39,592 nucleotides of DNA, taken from Eubacteriales Family XIII. Incertae Sedis bacterium. Lineage in GTDB: Bacteria > Bacillota > Clostridia > Peptostreptococcales > Anaerovoracaceae. This document shows, piece after piece, positions 1 to 7,522 of this stretch. A model generated the notes under the pieces. The model was not told the origin of the DNA. It worked only from the letters and a program-made list of their open reading frames with translations, and did not search any database. The translations under genes and the position numbers were made by a program. Where the stretch lies: the NCBI GenBank assembly GCA_031266025.1, contig JAISBV010000088.1, forward strand, positions 1 through 39,592, in the 5' to 3' direction. Each line of letters begins with the position of its first letter. Within the stretch, counting starts at the first letter, position 1.

Positions 1-232
1 CGAAGCAAGCGTTCAACTGTTGTTTCGTTGGAAACCGCATGACGATGATCATATCGGGTATGCTGCCGTCGGAAAGCCAACTGCCGGATACGGGCGTTAC
101 TTTCTCGCCCCGAACGATAATCTCCCCTCCGAAAGCCTCAATGACAGGTTTCGCTTCGTCGAGATACTTGTTGTATACCAGACGGTCTGCATCGTTTTTG
201 ATTGTCACGCTTACCACGAAAAATGCCGACAT
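1..232 (-). CDS. DUF1330 family protein (partial, runs off the left edge)
   Basis: This is the first 77 codons of a leftward gene whose 3' end lies outside the window. It starts at ATG 232 behind a good ribosome binding site (GGAGGAACAGCCTT before the start). The translation begins MSAFFVVSVTIKND, has a DRLVYNKYLDEAKPVIEAFGG stretch, then a GEIIVRG strand and a PDMIIVMRFP strand. That order is the small ferredoxin-like alpha/beta fold of DUF1330, a family of about 95 residues with no firmly assigned reaction. The Gly-Gly followed by a VRG-like strand is the family's typical signature. A 166-bp palindromic element lies directly upstream and separates it from the reductase genes, so it need not belong to that operon. 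Confidence 0.72.
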   Translation of the reverse strand, partial: MSAFFVVSVTIKNDADRLVYNKYLDEAKPVIEAFGGEIIVRGEKVTPVSGSWLSDGSIPDMIIVMRFPTKQQLNACF

Positions 233-256
233 AAGGCTGTTCCTCCAATCTTTTAT

Positions 257-422
257 CTTAGGAACTGTTGAGAAATAACCTCACCATTTGGCTTGCCTTT
301 TTTCCGTCGGGCTGCGTTGATGGAACCCGTTGATACTTATAGTATCAACGGAACCCATCGCCTTGCCGGACGAAAAAAATTCTGCGCCAAATCAGGCAAG
401 TTATTTCTCAACAGCTCCTAAG
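257..422. repeat. MITE-like long inverted repeat element
   Basis: The outer arms 257-279 and 400-422 are near-perfect inverted repeats (CTTAGGAACTGTTGAGAAAT against its complement, with one A/G difference). Flanking T/A-rich bases (TTTTAT on the left, ATAAAA on the right) partly continue the symmetry. A second perfect palindrome sits in the middle near 328-352 (GTTGATACT-TAT-AGTATCAAC). No open reading frame of substance lies inside. The structure fits a non-autonomous miniature element or a very large RNA hairpin. No transposase is nearby, so the family is unknown. Confidence 0.7.
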
Positions 423-558
423 CATAAAATTTGTGTAATTCTCGGATTCCCCTATATGCTATAATACCGTGCATTGTCACATATGTAAATTTCCGATAAG
501 TCATTGCATCATGCCCAAAAGTAATGACAGACCGGCGGCGCCGCGATGGGTATTTTTT
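423..558. other. Non-coding gap after the reductase operon
   Basis: This completes the gene-free stretch 233-558, most of which is the palindromic element. It holds no convincing gene. A weak hairpin (GTCATT near 501 against AATGAC near 523) lies about 30 bp past the stop of the leftward operon, but there is no clean T-tract, so I do not call a terminator. Confidence 0.4.
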
Positions 559-1323
559 TCAGTCCGCGGCGATCACGGCCGCGCCGAGCGCCGTGCCGTA
601 CTCCGGATCATCCGGGATCGTGAAGTTTGCTCCTATGCGTTTTTGCAAGGCGTTTACGGCCGCGCCGTTCTTCGCGAGCCCGCCGATGAAGACCGTCGCG
701 TCCTTTGAAACTCCGACCTTGTCGTATAAAATCGAATGAAGCCTTACGGCGACCGCTTCGGTTACGGCGCCCGCGACGTCTTCGCGTGACGCGCCTTTGT
801 TAAGCGCTTCGAGCGCGTCAAGCTCGGCAAATACGGGGCAGCCGTCATTGACGACTGTCTCGCCGGCTTTCGCGCGCGCCATCTCATCCAAATCCCATCC
901 AAGCCGATCCGCGATCACTTCAAGCAATAGTCCGAGACCGCCCATGCACTTTTGATTCAGTACGACTTCTTCTATATTCGAGTCTTTCCCGATTGTCACG
1001 ACGCGCGTCTTTGCCGCGCCCGCGTCCACCACGCTTTTTGCCGTAGGCAAAAGAAATTTCGCCGCGCGCGCGTCCGCTATCGGTTCCGTCACAAGCTTGT
1101 CCGCAAAGAGAACGTCATTCTTTCCTTCGCCCGTCGCCACAACTTTGCTCACATCGCCTTTGCGCAGTCCCGACGACGATAGCGTCTCTTCCCACAATTT
1201 CTCTATCGCCTTCGCGCGTCCGGCACCGCCCGAAGGCGCGATTCCCTTCGCCGCGATCTTTCCGCCGTCCAAAATCAGGATTTTGATATTTCTGAGACCT
1301 GCATCCACTCCTGCGGTAATCAT
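559..1323 (-). CDS. BadF/BadG/BcrA/BcrD-type ATPase subunit of an aryl-CoA reductase-like complex (BzdP-like)
   Basis: 254 aa, started at ATG 1323 because AAGGAGGAG lies 7 bases upstream; the GTG at 1329 would be too close to it. The fold is the acetate/sugar kinase-Hsp70-actin type used by activators of 2-hydroxyacyl-CoA dehydratases and class I benzoyl-CoA reductases. There it couples ATP hydrolysis to transfer of one low-potential electron from a [4Fe-4S] cluster shared between two ATPase subunits. Visible motifs are a phosphate-1 loop (VDAGLRNIK, residues 6-14), a phosphate-2 loop (VDAGAAK, 99-105) and cluster cysteines at C126 (NQKCMGGLG) and C162 (NDGCPVFAE). Compared with the partner at 2488-3366, the usual DLGGQ and KCATGFGR motifs are altered, so this may be the weaker ATP-binding half of a heterodimer. 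It is the last gene of the leftward operon. The length fits BzdP rather than BcrA (about 435 aa). Confidence 0.85.
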   Translation of the reverse strand: MITAGVDAGLRNIKILILDGGKIAAKGIAPSGGAGRAKAIEKLWEETLSSSGLRKGDVSKVVATGEGKNDVLFADKLVTEPIADARAAKFLLPTAKSVVDAGAAKTRVVTIGKDSNIEEVVLNQKCMGGLGLLLEVIADRLGWDLDEMARAKAGETVVNDGCPVFAELDALEALNKGASREDVAGAVTEAVAVRLHSILYDKVGVSKDATVFIGGLAKNGAAVNALQKRIGANFTIPDDPEYGTALGAAVIAAD

Positions 1324-1336
1324 CTTCACTCCTCCT

Positions 1337-2470
1337 TCATTTGCTCCAACCGTGCAAACGCGTCATGCCCGGTTTAATCATACTGATCAGCGCCTCGACT
1401 CCGAGTTTTGTTTCTTCATACGGGAGTGTGGTATCGCGCTCAAATGTGTGATAGGGGATGTTGCGTTCACGGAGCAGCTTCCAGACGGCGTACATATCAG
1501 ACCCATGCGGATGACAGTAAATTTGTTTTGCTATTATAACTCCGTCCGCTTGAAAATCTTCGTACAATTGATAGATATGTTCCGGTCTGCGCCGCCATAC
1601 ATTGTCTTTCAGAGCGCTGTGGGGTTTCCCGAGATAACGCAGCCCAATGGCCATAAGACGATTTTTCATTGGGATCACGTCGTTCAGGATATAGGCGGTT
1701 CCGTTGTCCAATTCATCCGTGACGATATTCGCGCCGAGCGATTCGACAAGTTTTTCCAATTTGGCGTCATAGGTTTCGCTTCCGATCAACATGAGACGGA
1801 CGCCGTCTTCCTGCGGCGCGCGCGCTTCCAGTTCGGGAAGCAAACTCTCAAGCATTACATTCGCTTCAGCCTTATCCATCACTTGATTCGCGAGCATAAT
1901 TTCCATGACTTCCGAACCGAGCACCGCCGTACGGTCAAATCTTCGCAGTTGATACAGCTGCCTAAGCAGCGCGCGGTTTTTGTTGTATACATCAATAGCG
2001 TTGTCGAGCGCTTCGTCCGTAACGGTTTTGCCAATCCATTCCTCAAGGCGTTTCACGAATATTTTCAACTCCGAAAACACCGCGTCTTTCGACGTGCGCG
2101 CGTCCACATAGTCAGTCGTGAACAGGTAATGGCTCCAAAGTTCCGGGAACTCTATAAGCGTCGTATCAAACGCGTTGTACCACCACTGACAGCTCTCGAT
2201 GCTGACGAGTCCGTCCACATAATCGTAGCGGCCCAACATAAACTGATTGAATATGTCTCGCGTGCAGTAACAGTTACCGTACATCAACCTGTCCGTCAAG
2301 GCGTCTTCACAGTGGGAGGCAAGAAGGCGCAACGGCAACAGCCCCGCCGCGTACGCGACCTCTTCCGGAAAATACGTATCGTAAAAACCAAGAACTTTCC
2401 CTCCCGTACGCGCTTTCCAATCCTTCGCGTACGCGTGCCTGTTTTCCAAAATCTCCTTAAATGTTTTCAT
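1337..2470 (-). CDS. 2-hydroxyacyl-CoA dehydratase/benzoyl-CoA reductase family subunit (BcrC/BzdN-like)
   Basis: 377 aa, started at ATG 2470 behind GGAGGAGG. An in-frame ATG at 2491 overlaps the upstream stop (ATGA) and would add seven residues. The family provides the iron-sulfur catalytic half of 2-hydroxyacyl-CoA dehydratases and class I aryl-CoA reductases. The N-terminal stretch KVLGFYDTYFPEEVAYAAGLLPLRL (about 25-50) is the typical entry to the first Rossmann-like domain. Cysteines likely to bind the cluster are C54, C67, C69 (YGNCYC) and C94 (IESCQ), with a later IYCHPHGSD motif in the C-terminal domain. Size and neighbours (a 439-aa partner and two ATPases) match the small catalytic subunit of a Bzd-type reductase. 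The true substrate is unknown; a dehydratase role is less likely because two different ATPase genes are present. Confidence 0.86.
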   Translation of the reverse strand: MKTFKEILENRHAYAKDWKARTGGKVLGFYDTYFPEEVAYAAGLLPLRLLASHCEDALTDRLMYGNCYCTRDIFNQFMLGRYDYVDGLVSIESCQWWYNAFDTTLIEFPELWSHYLFTTDYVDARTSKDAVFSELKIFVKRLEEWIGKTVTDEALDNAIDVYNKNRALLRQLYQLRRFDRTAVLGSEVMEIMLANQVMDKAEANVMLESLLPELEARAPQEDGVRLMLIGSETYDAKLEKLVESLGANIVTDELDNGTAYILNDVIPMKNRLMAIGLRYLGKPHSALKDNVWRRRPEHIYQLYEDFQADGVIIAKQIYCHPHGSDMYAVWKLLRERNIPYHTFERDTTLPYEETKLGVEALISMIKPGMTRLHGWSK

Positions 2471-2487
2471 AAGGGCTCCTCCTCCGC

Positions 2488-3366
2488 TCATGCCAACAGG
2501 GCCGCGCCGATCGCGCCCGCAAGGGCGGGATCGTATTCGCTCGTAAGCGCCGTCACGCCAAGTTTCCGTTCGATTCGCTTTGTGACGCCGGGATTTTTCG
2601 CGAGACCGCCCGTGAAACCCAATTCCTTGTACACGCTGATATCACCGATATCGAGCGGACACAGTTTGCCTACGGTTCCCAAAACCCGCCACGCGACTGT
2701 AAACAGATGGGTTGCCAACACGTCGTTTTCGCTGTAAACCTCTTCTTTGTAGCCATGCCGGAACAGCCCTACCGTTTCCGGAAACGCAAAATTGTAGCAG
2801 GTGGTGGAAACCGGTTCGGGATCCGTTTCAACCTGCAGCGACTTTTCGCCGATTTCGGTAATCGGTACTTCGAGCAAATCGCAAAGCACTTCAATATGAC
2901 GGCCAAATCCCGTCGCGCATTTGTCGCTGATTTTGAACTCTTGCACCCTGTCCCAATCATACAGACGCACGGCTTTAACAGTCTGACCGCCCAAGTCGAC
3001 CACCGTATTCACATCTTTCCCGTACAGAAACCGTGCGCCTTTCGCGTGCGCCAGAACCTCGTCTGTTGTTCCGGTCGCGTACACCGCGTTGCGGCGTCCG
3101 AAACCCGTCGCGAAAATACCGGAAAAATCCGATGCTTTCAAGCCGGAATTCCCAAGCGCGAGCGCAAACGCTTTGTCGGCGGCGGCTTTAAAATCGTATC
3201 CCGTGCGGATATTCGCAAAACCGCAGAGCGCGCCGTCCGCCAAGATCGCGACCTGCGTGCTCGTCGTGCCGACGTCCGCGCCGCCCGTGATTTTTTTTGC
3301 GGATTTCCAAATCGCTTCGCCGCCCGTCCACGCGCTTTCCGGCCATTTTCCGTATTCCTGTAACAT
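2488..3366 (-). CDS. BadF/BadG/BcrD-type ATPase subunit of an aryl-CoA reductase-like complex (BzdQ-like)
   Basis: 292 aa, ATG 3366 with AGGAGAA upstream. All hallmark motifs of the activator ATPase family are intact: phosphate-1 loop GADVGTTSTQ (29-38), phosphate-2 loop VDLGGQTVK (123-131), SDKCATGFGRHIE (147-159) with cluster ligand C150, and a second ligand C190 in STTCYNFAFPE. In known family members the two cysteines of each subunit bind one [4Fe-4S] cluster at the dimer interface. ATP hydrolysis lowers its potential so that it can reduce the catalytic subunits. The gene overlaps the next one by an ATGA junction, pointing to coupled translation. The N-terminal extension of about 28 residues before the first loop is slightly long for the family. 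A HgdC-type dehydratase activator is the alternative, but two unlike ATPases argue for the reductase type. Confidence 0.88.
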   Translation of the reverse strand: MLQEYGKWPESAWTGGEAIWKSAKKITGGADVGTTSTQVAILADGALCGFANIRTGYDFKAAADKAFALALGNSGLKASDFSGIFATGFGRRNAVYATGTTDEVLAHAKGARFLYGKDVNTVVDLGGQTVKAVRLYDWDRVQEFKISDKCATGFGRHIEVLCDLLEVPITEIGEKSLQVETDPEPVSTTCYNFAFPETVGLFRHGYKEEVYSENDVLATHLFTVAWRVLGTVGKLCPLDIGDISVYKELGFTGGLAKNPGVTKRIERKLGVTALTSEYDPALAGAIGAALLA

Positions 3367-3399
3367 TTATTTTCTCCTCTGTTTCCCCCTAAGTGTTGA

Positions 3400-4719
3400 T
3401 CAGGCTAATTTTTCAAGACCTTGGCTTTCCATCCAAATATCAAGCCTATCCAAAAAGTCATGCTCATCGAGATCCGTGCGGTCGCCGGGTTGAGCTCCTT
3501 CGTAGTGCAATACGCGCACGCCCATTTCGCTCAGACGAAGCCCTTGCTCTTTTCGAGTCAGCGTGCAGCCGACGCCGGCGCGCCAAAGCGGCATGATCGC
3601 GCCGTCGACATGGAACGCTTTCGCGAAATCCGTGATGACGTGCTTGCGAAAATACTCGTCGTCCTTGAAACGCTCCCCGCGCGCCTCCCTGAATATTGAC
3701 CTTAGGGCATCTTCACGCGTACGGATTTTCTGCCCTTCCGGAACCTTTACCTGCTCTTCGCGCCCTATAGTGCCGTCGTCGTTCAGCTTGAACGGCTCAA
3801 CCAACATATGACTGTACTGCGAACCGATGCAGACCGCCCCATACTGTTCCATATAGCGAAAATACCTGAGGAAATGCCACGGCGACGGATGCGCTTCCAT
3901 CCAACGATAGCGCTCGGTCGCGACGGCCGCGATCTTGTTGTCGACGCGCCATTGCACTTCATCGACGAAGGCCTTCCAGAAATCCAACATTTCTTGCGGA
4001 TCTATCTTCGTCAGCACGCTGAGAGTGTAGAACGAATACAGTTCTTTCAAGCCGAGGGGCGCCGGCACGTTTGCCATCAACTGCGCGATTTTTGTGACCA
4101 GTACCTGTACCCTCGGTACGATGTCCAATACATTGAACAACTTTTCGTCGTCGTATTTTTTCCCGAAAATCCGTTCGATTTCATTGATGACGTGCAGTAT
4201 GCACTGCACCTTGTGTTCCACGAGAGCTGATTCCCGTTCAGGATCGATCGGGCCCAGATACATCGGCCAATCAGCGCCGAAACGCGGAATAGGCGACAAA
4301 TCCATACATTGCTGTCCGCGCTTCGCGTGCTGATCACAGGGATCGGGAAGGGGAACGCTCAGTTGCCGATACGGAAAAGGGGCGCCGTCGGGAGAATCAT
4401 ATCCCAAAAACTGACACCCCCAACAATTGTTCACATATCCGCAGAGTTCCCGCCCCCAACCGCGAATCTCGGACGCCAGCCGGGCCTCTCTCGAAAAAGA
4501 ATCGCTTCGGCTTGCCATTATAGCACCGATAGGATTGTCCTCAACGACATTTAACCCGTCGAAGCCAACGCTCCAGTCTACGCCTCCCGTATTTCCGTGG
4601 GCGAGCAAAGAATTCGGAGAGGCCGCGGCTTCGTTGATGGCTTTTTGAAAATTCGCCCTAAGTTCCTTTGCTTTGCCCCATATCTCAAGCGGTCTTGTTT
4701 CCCATATTTGTTTACTCAT
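3400..4719 (-). CDS. 2-hydroxyacyl-CoA dehydratase/benzoyl-CoA reductase family large subunit (BcrB/BzdO-like)
   Basis: 439 aa, ATG 4719. Its length fits BcrB/BzdO, the larger catalytic subunit of class I benzoyl-CoA reductases. Conserved-looking features are an N-terminal cysteine group C93, C99 and C102 (ELCGYVNNCWGC), a PDPCDQHAKRGQQC segment, and a C-terminal region with AVCIGSQYSHML and GVGCTLTRKEQG, the area that carries iron-sulfur and CoA-binding residues in relatives. It is the first of four reductase genes in the order large subunit, ATPase, small subunit, ATPase, with gaps of 33 bp, an overlap and 13 bp. A palindromic repeat separates it from the methyltransferase-like gene upstream, so it may have its own promoter or be read through. 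The complex should dearomatise or reduce an activated aryl-CoA or enoyl-CoA; the exact substrate is an open question. Confidence 0.85.
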   Translation of the reverse strand: MSKQIWETRPLEIWGKAKELRANFQKAINEAAASPNSLLAHGNTGGVDWSVGFDGLNVVEDNPIGAIMASRSDSFSREARLASEIRGWGRELCGYVNNCWGCQFLGYDSPDGAPFPYRQLSVPLPDPCDQHAKRGQQCMDLSPIPRFGADWPMYLGPIDPERESALVEHKVQCILHVINEIERIFGKKYDDEKLFNVLDIVPRVQVLVTKIAQLMANVPAPLGLKELYSFYTLSVLTKIDPQEMLDFWKAFVDEVQWRVDNKIAAVATERYRWMEAHPSPWHFLRYFRYMEQYGAVCIGSQYSHMLVEPFKLNDDGTIGREEQVKVPEGQKIRTREDALRSIFREARGERFKDDEYFRKHVITDFAKAFHVDGAIMPLWRAGVGCTLTRKEQGLRLSEMGVRVLHYEGAQPGDRTDLDEHDFLDRLDIWMESQGLEKLA

Positions 4720-4762
4720 ACCTCACTCCTTGTATAATAAGTATTGTGCAGAAGACCTTTGA

Positions 4763-4837
4763 ATCAGTAACTACTCAAAAATCAAATCAAGACTACTCGA
4801 ACGCCGAAACAGACGTGGGGTTTGAGCAGTTACTGAT
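4763..4837. repeat. Palindromic copy of a dispersed repeat
   Basis: Arms 4763-4779 (ATCAGTAACTACTCAAA) and 4821-4837 (TTTGAGCAGTTACTGAT) pair at 16 of 17 positions around about 40 bases of loop. The right arm overlaps the last codons of the UroD-like gene. The same core (GTGGGGTTTGAG, then T or C, then AGTTAC) recurs at 18686-18714 and, inverted, at 39436-39464. It could be a small mobile repeat or an intercistronic RNA hairpin in the leftward operon. Confidence 0.65.
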
Positions 4838-5852
4838 AGAAGGTTCGTCCATATCGGTTGTATTCGTCGGTAATCCAGCCCGCGCGGCGGGCGACCTCCC
4901 CGTCGCTTGGGCCGTAAACGCTGCCCCAGAACATAAAGCCGCCGCCGGGCGCGTAGTTGTCTATGCACTTGCGAACATCCGACCGCACAAGTTCTTCAGG
5001 GGCGCCAGACCATCCGGCGGGACCCGAAGAGTCCCAACAGCCGCAAAGGATCAGGCTGTTGCCGTATTTCTTCTTTATGCCGGGGAGATCATTCATCACC
5101 TGCGCCGGGTTCCAGAGCCGAACGCCAATCTCCCGCCAGTCGGGAATCGCGTCTTCGCAGCGACCGCAGTTGTGCATACTTATGGGTACGCCCGCGTCGT
5201 TGGCTATGTCCGCCAGTCTCTTGTGGAATGGCTTTATAAGTTCGCGGTACATACCCATGGAAATGAATGGGTTGAGTGCGGTAGCGGTATCATCCGCAAT
5301 GCTGAAGACATCCGGCTTCAGGTAATAAATCACTTTCTTTGCTACAGCGTCGTAAAAATCGGCAAGGTACTCAAGAAGCGCATAACATTCATCCGGTTCC
5401 TCGGCCATTGCTATAAGTCCGTTTTCAAAACCCATGAAGTTCATAAGATGCTGAAAATATCCCACATGCGATCCTTGGGTGACGGCCGTCTCGTTCCGGT
5501 CAATGTCTTTCACGGCCCTGTCGCAGGCCTTCTCCCAGTCGACGCCCTCCAAGTCGGGAAGCTTTATCACGTCGCGCCATTTCGTAATATCGTCAAGTAT
5601 GTGTTTTCCGGGCGCCGGCAGCGCTATACCGCCCATACTTTCCGTGCCTGTAAATTCCACGCCGAACATGTCTATGAAGCCGCCGTTTTGAAGATGCGTG
5701 ACGGGATAGACGTCGAACATGGCCCATGCTATCGCGGGCGGATATGTATCGGTATCCCCGGGCCATTTCACGGGAGGCCCCATGCTGAACCTGGGCACCC
5801 AAGCGGGTTCCTCACCGTTTATAACGCGCAGAAGATTCTCTTTTTCGGTCAA
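4830..5852 (-). CDS. UroD/MtaA-superfamily protein, probable corrinoid-type methyltransferase
   Basis: About 340 aa. I prefer TTG 5852 as start, 8 bases from AAGGAGG; the GTG at 5861 abuts that site. The protein has the uroporphyrinogen decarboxylase barrel fold but shows the methyltransferase zinc signature: H227 and C229 in SMHNCGRC (C232 also present), with C270/C272 in LCGCWD as likely third ligand. In MtaA/MtbA-like enzymes His-X-Cys...Cys binds zinc that activates a thiol for methyl transfer from a corrinoid protein. The N-terminus (EKENLLRVINGEEPAWVPRF) is also typical of this group. A haem biosynthesis role is unlikely because no haem genes are near. No corrinoid protein or methyltransferase I is in the window, so the methyl donor is unknown and a non-corrinoid role remains possible. 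It lies between the CoA-transferase and the reductase genes in the same direction. Confidence 0.75.
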   Translation of the reverse strand: MTEKENLLRVINGEEPAWVPRFSMGPPVKWPGDTDTYPPAIAWAMFDVYPVTHLQNGGFIDMFGVEFTGTESMGGIALPAPGKHILDDITKWRDVIKLPDLEGVDWEKACDRAVKDIDRNETAVTQGSHVGYFQHLMNFMGFENGLIAMAEEPDECYALLEYLADFYDAVAKKVIYYLKPDVFSIADDTATALNPFISMGMYRELIKPFHKRLADIANDAGVPISMHNCGRCEDAIPDWREIGVRLWNPAQVMNDLPGIKKKYGNSLILCGCWDSSGPAGWSGAPEELVRSDVRKCIDNYAPGGGFMFWGSVYGPSDGEVARRAGWITDEYNRYGRTFYQ

Positions 5853-5911
5853 TGTCGCCACCTCCTTTTGACCGCCGTAATAACTTCGCTACCAATGTTC
5901 CCCGCTTATAA

Positions 5912-7480
5912 TCAATCGAAAAGCCCCATACGCCCGGGCGTGAAAATGCGCGAATCCATCGTCTTCAAGCTGTCGCTGATCAAGGGTTCGAATTCCATCC
6001 GCGCCAAAATATCTTTCTCAAGATCTATGCCCGGCGCTATTTCCGTCAGCATGATCCCTTTGTCGGTCAGTGTGAAAACCGCCCGTTCGGTGATATAGAC
6101 CGCCTTGCGTCCGTCCTTTGCCGCAACTTGTCCGTTGTATGTAATTTGCGCGACATGATTGACAAATTTTGGGATCGAACCTTCGCAGTCAATGACAAGC
6201 TTGCCGTCAACAATGCGTTCTTTCAGCCCTTTTGCCGTAAAATAGCTTACGTAAACGGCTTTTTTACTCGTCTGGCTGATGTCGATGAAACCGCCTTGCC
6301 CCGCGTTTCTTCCGCCTATTTTGCTGACGTTGACATTTCCGTCCCGATCAACCTCCGCGGTTCCGAGAAAACAAATATCCAATCTGCCCGCGTGGTAATA
6401 ATCAAACATGTTTGTATGGGAAAGGAAAGACGTCGGATTGCACGCCGCGCCGAAATCCTTTATCGGCGTCGGCACCCCGCCGAATGTGCCAAGCTCAAGT
6501 GTGAACGTCATCCTGTCCATAACGCCTTCCTGCTCCGCCACAAGGCCGATGCCGGCGCCGATGCCGACGCCGACGTTCACGACGCTCCCCGCGTCCATTT
6601 CCGCCAAGGCTCTGCGGCAAATGACGTCTTCCGCGTCAAGCTCTTCTTTGAACGGAGCGATGTCGCCCGCAGGCTTTCTGAGTTCACCGCTGTAATAGGG
6701 GCTGTAGTACGTGTCCTTTGTCTGGCGGTGATATTTTTCAGGCTCCTCGCACACGACGACCGCGTCGACCAATTCGCCCGGAACAACGACGTCTTTTGCC
6801 CGCAGGCTCCCTTTTTGGGCAAACCTTTTCACTTGCGCGATCACGATACCGTTTTGCGACTTTGCCGCCAAAGCGATTTCCAGAATTTCAAGCTTCAGCG
6901 CTTCCTGTTCGATCGTGAGGTTGCCGTCTTCGTCCGCGGTCGTTCCGCGAATAAGCGCGACGTTGATAGGCTGCGCTTTGTAATACAGCCATTCTTCGCC
7001 GTCGATTTCCATCAGGGACACAATTTCTTCCTTAGACTTGGCGTTGAGCCTGCCGCCGTCCTGTCTCGGGTCGACATATGTTCCGACCCCAATTTTTGAG
7101 AGAAGGCCGGGCTGTTTTGCGGCGCTCGCGCGGTAGAGCATCTGAAGTATGCCCTGCGGTATGGAATACCCCTCGATCTCTTCCCGGACGAGTTGATCCA
7201 TGATCGGCGCGGCGGGCATCGGGTGCGAAGAGAAATAACGTTTCAACAAGCCGGGATGATGTCCGAACTTCGCATCGCCCGAATACGGATCAAACGGAAC
7301 GGCGTGGCCGCAGCCCGCGAAAACCGTCAGATTTTTCGGCCGGCCCGTCGTTTTATAGCGTTCCGCCAAGGCTGCTGAAAGAAACTCGGGATACCCGACA
7401 AGGCCGCCCGAAGAAATAGCGACCGAATCGCCGTCCTTGACCAAGGCCATTGCGTCCTTCGCGTTCATTACTTTGTTCAT
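5912..7480 (-). CDS. Family I CoA-transferase (propionate/acyl-CoA:acid CoA-transferase type)
   Basis: 522 aa, ATG 7480 with a weak GGTGG site. It is a fused alpha-beta enzyme of the Pct/YdiF type. The N-terminal half holds the first domain (NAKDAMALVKDGDSVAISSGG). The second domain contains GVGIGAGIG and the catalytic glutamate E329 in TLELGTFGGVP, which forms the glutamyl-CoA thioester intermediate in this family. Near the C-terminus LTEIAPGIDLEKDI is also characteristic. It would move CoA from acetyl-, propionyl- or a product acyl-CoA to a free carboxylic acid. That fits the context well: a TRAP transporter for an organic acid lies upstream and an aryl-CoA-type reductase downstream, while no acyl-CoA ligase is visible. 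The acid specificity cannot be read from sequence. Confidence 0.9.
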   Translation of the reverse strand: MNKVMNAKDAMALVKDGDSVAISSGGLVGYPEFLSAALAERYKTTGRPKNLTVFAGCGHAVPFDPYSGDAKFGHHPGLLKRYFSSHPMPAAPIMDQLVREEIEGYSIPQGILQMLYRASAAKQPGLLSKIGVGTYVDPRQDGGRLNAKSKEEIVSLMEIDGEEWLYYKAQPINVALIRGTTADEDGNLTIEQEALKLEILEIALAAKSQNGIVIAQVKRFAQKGSLRAKDVVVPGELVDAVVVCEEPEKYHRQTKDTYYSPYYSGELRKPAGDIAPFKEELDAEDVICRRALAEMDAGSVVNVGVGIGAGIGLVAEQEGVMDRMTFTLELGTFGGVPTPIKDFGAACNPTSFLSHTNMFDYYHAGRLDICFLGTAEVDRDGNVNVSKIGGRNAGQGGFIDISQTSKKAVYVSYFTAKGLKERIVDGKLVIDCEGSIPKFVNHVAQITYNGQVAAKDGRKAVYITERAVFTLTDKGIMLTEIAPGIDLEKDILARMEFEPLISDSLKTMDSRIFTPGRMGLFD

Positions 7481-7522
7481 GTTGCCACCATTCTTTTCTA
7501 TGAATAAGAGTCTGCGTCAATG

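Noticed and set aside
1097-2737. 546-aa plus-strand reading frame across the reductase genes
   Set aside because: It is antisense to two well-supported family members (ATPase and BzdN-like subunit), lacks a recognisable domain and is a product of the GC-rich codon use of the real genes.
559-4719. 2-hydroxyglutaryl-CoA dehydratase operon (HgdABC)
   Set aside because: That system uses one homodimeric activator; here two different activator-type ATPase genes accompany two catalytic genes, as in class I aryl-CoA reductases.
4668-6098. 476-aa plus-strand reading frame over the UroD-like gene
   Set aside because: The minus-strand gene has clear motifs (HNCGRC) and a ribosome binding site; the plus frame shows no domain and is a shadow.
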